From the NCBI GenBank assembly GCA_963970005.1, contig CAXAMN010026772.1, forward strand, positions 560,617 to 624,616: a stretch of DNA of 64,000 nt, read 5' to 3'. The notes beneath the pieces were generated by a model. That model did no database searches. It saw only the letters and a list, made by a program, of their open reading frames with translations, and had not been told where the DNA came from. This DNA is from Durusdinium trenchii. Taxonomy: Eukaryota > Sar > Dinophyceae > Suessiales > Symbiodiniaceae. The position numbers and the translations under genes were made by a program. This document shows, in pieces, positions 1 to 9,800 of the stretch. The first letter of the stretch is position 1; every line of letters begins with the position of its first letter.

Positions 1-490
1 GTTTCTCACTTAGAATGCGCTCTTTGTCTATGGTCCTGAGTCCTTACAATACTTCCCGTTGTGTCCGCAGGAGCCTTCAATGGTCGCTACAAAGGAAGCA
101 CAAGAACAGGAGGTGGGGGTTCAAATGTCTGCGGTGTGCCAAGAGACTTTTTACTTGGCTCTGAGAATCATAGCATTTAGGAGCACCCTCAAAGCGTGGA
201 TCACAGCAAAGCATCCGTCATTGCGGAGGTTGTTCAGGCACAGTCAAACAGCAGTGATTTGTTTAAGCAATCTATATATGCAGGTGAGTGTTTTTCCCTT
301 GCTTCAGAGCAATTTGCAGTATATTTTTCACTAAGAATGCGCACTCTGTCCATGGTCCTGAGACCTTATATATATATATATTTTTTTTTTTTTTGGTTGT
401 TGTTGTTTCCCGCTGCACCTGCAGGAGCCCTCAATGGTCACTACAGAGGAAGCACAAGAACAGGAGGTGGGGGTCTAGATGTCGCGTGAC
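1..490 (+). repeat. Tandem duplication of an intron 3' end plus exon start
   Basis: The segment starting near position 1 (TAGAATGCGC, a TATGGTCCTGAG-type stretch, an AG acceptor, then an exon beginning at 71) recurs about 354 bp downstream, with the second exon copy starting at 425. Both exon copies encode G-A-[FL]-N-G-x-Y-x-G-S-T-R-T-G-G-G-G. The first copy reaches a stop at 178-180, the second at 472. A coding-like stretch at 181-283 (S-V-D-H-S-K-A-S through Q-S-I-Y-A-G) ends at a clean GTGAGT donor at 284. The second copy has gained a (TA)n/poly-T tract in its intron. This is probably the 5' part of the large gene that follows, but the exon order here is unresolved. Confidence 0.5.
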
Positions 491-653
491 AAATGTGTTT
501 TTCTGGTTGCGATCCCTCCGAGGTCTCATTGTTTAACAATCCAAAGCTGAGAGAATGTTAGCTTGTGCTGTGCTTGTTTATATATTTGTTTCCATGCAGC
601 TTGCAGGATGTTTCTTACTTGGAATGGGCTACAGTATGTGTGTTTCCTTTTAG

Positions 654-864
654 AATGTGAGCTGGTTGAAGGAGATGCTGATTCCAATTGCCGACCCCGA
701 CAACGACCCTTACTTTCTAGATGAGGAAGCGGGTGGATCTTATGAAGAAATGCTGGCAGCGGCATTTGCATCTATGGGGGAGGAGATTGAATCGTGCGAT
801 GAGGCCTTTCGACTCTCCCTCTCTGGGGAAATCAAAGGTTTTCAGAAATGCGGGGAAGCTTACG
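654..864 (+). CDS. N-terminal exon of the fusion gene, function unknown
   Basis: An open frame follows a TTTTAG acceptor at 653 and stops being coding-like at a GTTTTG donor at 865. It is acidic (A-D-P-D-N-D-P-Y-F-L-D-E-E, then M-G-E-E-I-E) and followed by an AT-repeat intron running to about 1011. I recognise no domain. The acceptor overlaps a copy of the TAGAATG motif (651-657), so the motif can sit across a splice site. Confidence 0.5.
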
Positions 865-3800
865 GTTTTGTTTTGAATATATATATATATATACATAATT
901 ACAATATATATATATATATTTACCTAATTATATACATACATATACATATGTTCATGAAGTTGTGTCTGTATTGGTCTATATATATATACACACCTTCCGG
1001 GAGAAAAATAGCCGCGTGCAGGGATTGATCCTGGAGAAAGCCAAGCGTGCCTTCAGGAACGTCAAGGAAAAGGATGGCAGAGTGCCTGGTTTGATGGTGA
1101 GAGAACAATATGCCCAGCGCTTTGTCACACAGAATGGCATTCGCAAGACAATGGAGATCCGCACTATCCGTGTCAATTTTCTAAAAGAAGGAGATGAGGT
1201 GGCATTGATTAGCGTGAACCGGTCCAAACCACGCATGTGCTTGGGAATTTTGAAGTACAAAGGCATCATCAGCATGGATGCAAATGACCTTTCCAAGCAT
1301 TTCCACTATCACAGGCTCACAGACTTAGAACTGGATCAGGGAGGCTTTTCTTCTAAGGAAAAGCTCTGGGGATGGTACATGGAAGCTGTTGAGGTCTTTG
1401 ACCCGCCTTTGATTCTGAATTCAGGATCCAAACCAGGAGGGCCGATCGTGTGGCTCTATTTTTCTTTGTCTGACCTCGCCTGCAATTTGCCAGATAGCTG
1501 CAGCAAAGAACAAACAAGCGAGATTGGATCCACAGACTCACTGGTGTCTATCTGTGATGAGTTGCCTACAAATGCACGCTCCCAGCTTGTGAGAGATACT
1601 TCTACTGAATCTTGGTCATTCTCCAAGAGATCAAGGCTGTCAACGGAGGATCAAGAATGGCCAGACGTGGAATCCATGAGCGATTGCCAGCTGCAAATCC
1701 ATGACTTCGCCAGCCCAAACGGGGAAGTGTATGCGATTGTTTTGCATGACAGAGAGTGGGGCAAAATTCAGAAAGGAGCTTCATTCATAGTGAGGCCCTA
1801 TAATTCCCATCACGCAGAACTCTTTGCCTTCCTGAGATCACCAAATTTCTACATGTGCTACGGCGTGTTGCACATACGCTGTTGCTTTCTACTGGACAGA
1901 ACAGACCCCGAGATTGAGAAGACCCTCCTTGAATACTACAGCAAATTCGAGCTTGAAGCTTTGAAGCGGCACAAGCAGCCATACTTTTGGCAGTTGGATA
2001 GTGTGACTACATTCGACGTTCCCAGTCCTGTGCCTTGGGTTGATACTGCTTACAGAAATCGCACAATCAAACTCAAAGTGTCTGCTCTGCAACAAGGCTT
2101 TGCAAGGGCCAAGGTCAAGATTCCCAAGCCTGATTTGAGAGAGACCTGTGATTTCTTCATGGGGATATGTGACCCCGTCTATCAATGCAAGATCTTTGAC
2201 ACAATCCTCTCCTTGGACCGCAGTACCATTCGAATTGGCACCACTTGCAGTGGCTCTGACATTGTGATCACAGTCTTCAAGCAAACATTGGCAGCTCTCA
2301 ACAAGCAGAAGGCAGCACCCGCGCTCTAAACTATTTTTTGCAAGCCTCACAGTTAAATAGTCATACACATGTGTTTTTGTTCATTCTAGCGTCCAGTTAG
2401 AATGTGTCTTTTTCTCAGTTGTTCAAACGCCTTCAGAATCTTGACCAGGGCACTGCAGTCGCATTGGATCCTATATTCAGCGTTGAAGCTGACCCTAAAA
2501 AGCTTGACCTGATTTTGCGTGAGCACAACAGCCGCCACGTATTTCAGGATGTCAACGTCTTCAGGGATGGTGAAGGTTATTGCTACCGCTGTAAAACATG
2601 CCATAAGATCGAGCGGGATCTTCTGTCAGTGGACATTTTCATCAGCGGACCATCGTGCAAGGACCTTTCAACACTGAATACGGAGAAGCGAAAGCATTCA
2701 ACTTGCTACCAATTAGGGGAGGAGAATGAGGACACAGATGGAACATCAGGGCCAACCTACAAGTATGGCTTCAGAAAGGCACTTTGTCTTGGTTTGGCAT
2801 TATTTACACGTGTATGTATGCATATATATATATATATCCATGTTTCAAGCTTTCTTCAAACATGCTCCCTTTTAAAATATGCGTAAGTGTATAAGTGTAT
2901 GTGTATATATATATATATATTGTATCATTATACACACATACTAGTAAGCAGTTTTTTGCAGTTTTCCAATTGCTGTCAGTTTAGGTGGTGGAAGTTCTGG
3001 CACCGGCCATAGCTATATACGAGAATGTCCGCGGTGCTACTACTGGCTCCCGGGATGAGAATGGCGATAAGCAAGAAGCAGCAGTTGAGGCCAATCAACT
3101 GTGTTTAGTGCATTTGCGCATGCTTTGCACTTCCTCCAAGCCGAATGGGACTCCACTATGTAGATTCTTCTCTCTCTCTATATATATATATTGTTGATGT
3201 GATGGTCCAAATGGCCTCCAAACCACATAGTTTTCAGTGGACTCCACCCAACCGACTCCCCCCATATATCGTGTTATATATATATATTTTGTAGAACACT
3301 TCCAAACCCTCTCCAGCAGGTGGTGAAGAAGCACATGCAAGAGCTTGGATACGACTTTGCACTTTGTCTGCCGTTATCGGAGCGGTAGCATTCTATGTGA
3401 ATCATATGTGGTTAGTGTGCTAGGTTTGATCCAAGGTATCACTGCTTTTTCAAGTGCACTGCACTTCACACCAACCAAGGCTTGGCAACTTGTCAATTCC
3501 CAGCACTTTTTGGTGCCTCAACGGCGGATGCGTGTGTGGGGGCTTGCTACCCTCATCACTTCACGTCCTGGTGAAGTTTGCGCTGAGTATGGAGAGTGCC
3601 TGCAGTCCTTCCAATCCAATTGTACCTTCACAGCCGAGAGCATTTTTGCAAATCAGCCAAAGTGTGCAGTGAAGGCCGGCCGCCACCAGCACTTGGTAAA
3701 GCTGGCAAAGGAAAGTGCACCTGACTGCAATGCTCTTTTTGTGAATTGCAATGGCTCCTATTCAAGACCTGTGTACGCAGAGCAGGTGGTTCCTTGCGTG

Positions 3801-6800
3801 ACTCCCGGGCATCCCGTCTATGCAACTCACCTGGAAAGATACTTGGGGACTTCAGATTTCATGAATGTACAAGGCTTTTTCGAATCGTCCTGGTCAAGCG
3901 AGATCTATCAAGAACTATTGTCCAAGCCATCCTTTACCCATGACTTAGTGGGTAACTCCTTTACCACTACAGTGGCACAAGCAGTAATCTTGACCACTTT
4001 TGCAGTGGCAGCTGATGCATGGGGCACTGTGTCAACAAGGATCTCACAGATGGAGGATGATTCTACGAAGCAAGCAGGCCAAACTGCTGATGTGGTTCTG
4101 AGACGCATCAGAGGCAAGCGCAAAGCAGGAGAATATGGACCTCCGCGCATGGGTGTCATCGCTGGGAGCACAAGACGCCCAAAACCGGCCAAGAAAGGGA
4201 AACGAGTCAGCGGAGTCAGAAAGTACAAGAGAAAGAAGAAGGGGGTGGACAGCCGCAGTTTTGCCAAGGGCAAGCATGAAAGCGCAACATTGTGGCAGAA
4301 GGAGCAGTTGAGACTTGGCGTCTACATTCATCGGCATTCTATGTCGATTCATTCTATGTGCAAACTGTGTTTTAGAGACTTAACATTTTGCACGTTTGAC
4401 AGGACTATGCAGGAATACAGTCTGGGTGTATATATATATAGTTATACTGGAAATTTGGTAGGATCAGGTGGAAAAGGAACTCAAGGCTTCTTGGGTGGCT
4501 ATCTCTATATGTGTGTATAGTGTGTGTATATATATATATGCATATAACCACCCAAAAATAATGCCAGCTTTGCAGCTAACTGAGGATGAAGGCTTACGAT
4601 GAGGCGAAGAACGATCCGGCTATCAAGAATCCTTGCCTTGCAGTGCAGCACATGAAAGGGTACTACCGCTGTTGCATGTATAAATGGTGCAAGCAGAGGA
4701 AGGCTGAACAATGGAGTCTACTTTGCGCTGCTGCTCCACGTGTGGCCAAATCTAAAAAGGACAGCAGCAAAAAGAACAATCTCCTTTCAGAACAGCGTTT
4801 TTTCTGCATGGTATAGTATGCGGCAAATATATTTATATACATATATATATATCTATATATATATATGCATGCAATTTTGGTAGGCTTTGCATAGATAAAC
4901 ACATGGTTGGCTGGCTGCATGGATGGATTGATGAATGTGTGTCTATCAATATGTATAGAACGACCAATAGCGATGCATTCTATGTCCATGTCAGTGGGCA
5001 GCCACAGCTGTTCCTGGCAGGAAGTACCAAACTCTTTGCGACGGCTTTTGGGCATCAAGAACAAGTTCGTTTGCCGGAGGGGCAAGCCAATTGACTCAGA
5101 AACACCACCACAAAACACGATCCTTCCACCAGAGCTGGAGAATCTGGTTGCTGATGCTGTCGTTCACTGAAAGACATTAAGAGACCGGTTTTGTTTATGT
5201 ATGTATAGTGTTTACTAATCATGTGTACTATACATTTGTTAGGTGCATATATAAATATATGTGGCTTCTTTCCCTTTCCCCTAGGGGCCTAGCGGCTAAA
5301 AGTCCTAATGGTGTTTACCGTCCCTTCTATTGGGTGAGTGTAGACGCGCAGCTGTGCAGGCAGAGCGCATTTCTCTTGGAGAGGAGGTCGACTACCGGTA
5401 TGTGAGCAGTGCATTGCAAGCGACCATTGAGCAGTGGAATCAGGCTGTCTCCATGGTCACTGAGAAGAGGCCGGAGGAACTATTGAAGTTGCTGAATATG
5501 AACCTCAGAGAGGACGACCCAGAGACACATTTGAATGAGATTTGTGAGCGCTTAGAGAAGGAGTTGTGCCCGATTTCATTGAAACCGACCAGCGCAAATT
5601 TCCTGCTCCTTGGCCTGATTCCGCTTATAAAGAGCATTCTATGTGGGCCAAACATTGAGAATTTTCATGATATATATATATATTATAATATGTATATATA
5701 CAACTATATATATGGATATATATATATATATGTATGGGTATATATATATATGGGTATATACATATATATCCTGACACATTGAGTATACATTTCAAAAGCA
5801 TTTGTTTCACATTTTTCAGGAAATTCTCCCAGCGCATATGCCGGCGATCGGGGATTGCACCATGCTCCAACACGAAGCCAGGGCGCCATCTCCCTCCAAA
5901 CCATCCACTACTCATTCGGGTACAAGAGTGGGTGCAACTGAATGTGGAGAGTGGCAAGTATAACGGCAGGCTAATAGCCAATTTTGACCAGGTTTGGTCG
6001 GTGTGCTTTAACCCAGCAAGGCGCACCTTGCAGAAGAAGCGTGTCTTCTTCGACCAGTATGCCAAAAACTTGTCCTACAGAAGGGTGCGCCACTGCATAG
6101 AGCGGTGCCTGGGCCAAAGCTACACGGAAAGCATGGAGGAATCAGCAATGAACGCGACAAGACTCCAGGGTGGCGAGGCATCTCATTGTCCAGTTGACGG
6201 TTGGCGAGTACCAAGAACTCTAACGACCCTGTCGTGGTCGGACGGAAGCCTTGGCCGGGGATACGTGTCTTGTTCCCAAACAGGCATCACTGAGCAGGAG
6301 AGGCGAGCAGCGAACAAGGAGCATGGGTTAAAGCCTGTTTTGTGCAGTGAAAATATTCCAAAATCCGTGAGGCAAGGAAGAGAATTCATGCAGTTAGAAT
6401 GTCTTTAGCATTCTGATCGACCCTTTTCCCATCCTAATCCTCTCATCCAACAATCTCATCATCCTTTTTTTCATCATCCTCCGCTCGTGTTTTAAAGCCG
6501 AGTTGTATTTCAAGTTGTAAGTTAATTTTTTGGACACAGGAGCTTTCCAAGCACCTGCACGTGGGGCCCTGCCAAGGCAGGACCCACATTTGGAACTCGG
6601 AGACGTTCCTTGATTTTCTAGACTTCTTGGCCGGCGAGTTGAGAAGCCGAAGGAGAGAACTTGGATTGACATGGAATGAGAAGGCCCTCATCCTTTGCGA
6701 TCATGCCTCCCAACACTCATCCCGCAAATACACTGCGTTGAAAGAGGAATGGTGCAAACAGCACAACGCGGAAACTTGTATACAATTCAAAGTACAGATC

Positions 6801-9800
6801 TCAATATCCTTCCTTCTAAGAGTGTGTGAGCGCGCATATCTATCTATATATATACCTATCTATACATCTATATATATATAAATATTATAGTGCTGACAGG
6901 AGTTTTATTTGAACATACATGTGATGTGTAGAGCATTCTATGTGCAAAATACCTATCTATTGTGCATAATAATTCATGTATATATATATATAAGTGTGCA
7001 TAACTTGTATATGTTTATATGTATATGCATACACACGTTGCTCGTGAAAGATGCTTTTGGTAAGTTGGGTCAGTATGGTTGAAGGAAAAGGAAAAGCGGA
7101 CCCGTATATAAGGGAAACCTATAAGGGAAACTCATATATATATATAAGGGAAACCTAGACATTTGAGAAGGACATTTGGAAAAATTTAGCATATTCAAGG
7201 GAATTCTTCACCAGACCTGTGATGGTTGCGGGTTTCACCACAGATATACGGGGAGGACTTTGGGGGAGACAGTGTTGTGGACGGAAGCAACAAAGGAAGA
7301 TGAACTTGTAGGCATTCTAAGTGTATATGACCTTAGCGACAAACCTAGGCAAACAAGCTTGAACCACGTATGAGGAGAGACTGAGACTGGGTATTCAAGA
7401 CAAAAGCGGGTGAAATTGGGTGCACCTACACCTAGAAAGCTTGATAAGCATTGAGGAGGAGGAGCAATCTTAGGATTGCCCTATGTTTAGATGTGTTGAG
7501 GGAGTCTTTTTACGAAAAAATCAGGGAGGACCTGGTGGGAGACTGCGAGATAGATGACCAAGGGACCAAGGACCAAGGGGACCACCAGGGAACCCAGGGA
7601 CCAAAGGACCAGGGGGAGATGTGCATCTGACGGACGTCACACGATTGAAGCTGAGAGACGGAGAGACTCGCCAACAAAGTTCTTTAGCAGTTGTTATGCA
7701 CCGTTCTCGCAATCCTAGAAAGGATGACGAGTGATGGAGGGGCCCGGAGAACTTGGAGCTTGGAGCTTGGAGGAGGAGTTGCGAGAGGAGAGGAAGGTCA
7801 GTGAGGACAGGTGAGGAAGGAGAGCGAGGGCAGCAAGCGATCTGATTGGCGCATGATTGGTGCGAATAGAGCCACGGGAGTGGAGCCAGGGTTGGAGTTT
7901 CACCACGGGGGGACAGGACTCGCTGCCTTGCCTATGGGTCAAAGCCAGGAGACCTTGGTTGACCACCGAAAATGAACAGAATAGACCACAATTGAGGCCA
8001 ACCCACTGGGTGAAATGGCTTTGACCCAATGCCACTTGACTGGAGGACTAATCCGGTCCACCTACTAAAAAACACGGCCCCCCGGTCCAAAATAGGGTCA
8101 CCTGGGAAGAGCTTCAAAACCAAAAAGTAAATCAGTAAATGTTTATATAAAATCCTTTATTAAACTCATATCAAAAATGCAAAAAAGCTCCAGATCGAAG
8201 GGTCTTCCTTTTTCCCCTACAAAAACATTCATTAGAATAGTGATTCTTCAGTAGACTAACAGCTAAAGCTTTCGAAAGGTGATGTCGCTGTGCCATGCGG
8301 TGTTGCATGACCTCGGTGGCAAGTGCGTTTGAGTGAGTCCGTGCCATTGGGGGAAGGAAAGCCTGCTGGTGTAAGCGCGGCGTGTCATGGTGGATAGACA
8401 GGGCGGACAGAGGTGGGCAGTTACGGTTGTTTTTGGAACCTAATAAGAAAAACTCCTCCAAAGTCGGCAACGTTGGTAGTTTAGTAGCGGCTTGAAAGGG
8501 CGGTAATTTAAAAACAAATATAAACCGTATTTAGGGGTTTCCGACATGACTTTTTTCTAATAGGGGTCCGTTTTTTAATAGGTACTCGGGAAATAAACGT
8601 GACTGACACTGGGTGTTCAAAAAGGAATGCCAGTGCCGCAGAGACCATGTTCTGACAAAACAGCCTATCATGCATGCACTCTTGCCGAATCCATCTGGAC
8701 CAGGATGAAGGACGAGGAAGGACGGCAAAGGAAGGAGAGCGCCACGCGAGTCCCAGGTAGGTTGAGCCAGGTCATCGAGCCAGGTTTGGAGGTGGAGGAA
8801 TAGGAATGGAGCTTGCAAAGCGTTGGCTTGTGAAAAGCTTGTCGCGAAAAGGATGAACGGAAGAGCAGAAGGGGAGGAAGGTGAAGGCAGGTGAGGAAGG
8901 AGCGCACAAGCCGCAAGCGATCTATCTATCTATATATCTATAAATAAATAAATATATATATATATATATAATGGGTCCTTTAGCAGCCTACTCGAATCCA
9001 AACACGCGCAAGCAGTGATGGAGGGACTCGAAATAGTTGGACAATAACTTTTGGGATACTTAGAGACATTCAAGGAATGTTAGGAACATTAAGTGACTTT
9101 CAAGGAAGGGGCTTTAAAGACATTTGGAAAGACTGATGGTTTTACAGTACATTTTGGAAAACATGTGATATGTGAGCATTCTATGTGAACACATCGGCCT
9201 AATTTGCAGTGTATTTCAAAGGATGCTTTCTTCCACCTTTTTTGGTGTGTAGTGTTCTCTTGAGTGTGCGCATGTGCTGTTCCACAATGTTTTTGTATTT
9301 GCAACTTTTTGGATGCATAAGGACATCGTTTGTGGTGACTCCACCGACCTCGGCATCACTATACCTGGCGGCTGGGGGGCGGCCGGGGCTCCAAACGATG
9401 GATGGCACCAGCACTTACACACGCTGAACCGGGCATTTTGCACAGCCTCTGTCGGCTGGGTGAACAGCGTTGATGTGAGGAAGCAGCTAGACGCTCTTTC
9501 CCTTTCTGTGCAGGGCAGTTTGTCTACAAAGCTACTTGGGCCTTCAATTGCTTGTTTTCTTGTTTCTTTTGCAGTTACATATATATATATATATCTGTGT
9601 GTGCGTCTCCGGGTTTGGCGTGAAATAAACACCAAGTGCACCGCGGCATTCTATATGCATGTTCCTTTGCAATATGGGGAATATGAGGTCGTCCGTCTTG
9701 ACAGCTTTGCGCGCGGATGCCTACGCTCTTGATGCTCTTGGTAAGTATGAGCCTCTCGGCTTCTGGAGAAAGGAAGGCACCGGCAAACAAACAATCAAAG

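Noticed and set aside
7521..7712. Collagen-like Gly/Pro-rich minus-strand frame
   Set aside because: Caused by a GGGACCAAGG-type tandem repeat; no Gly-X-Y regularity over a useful length.
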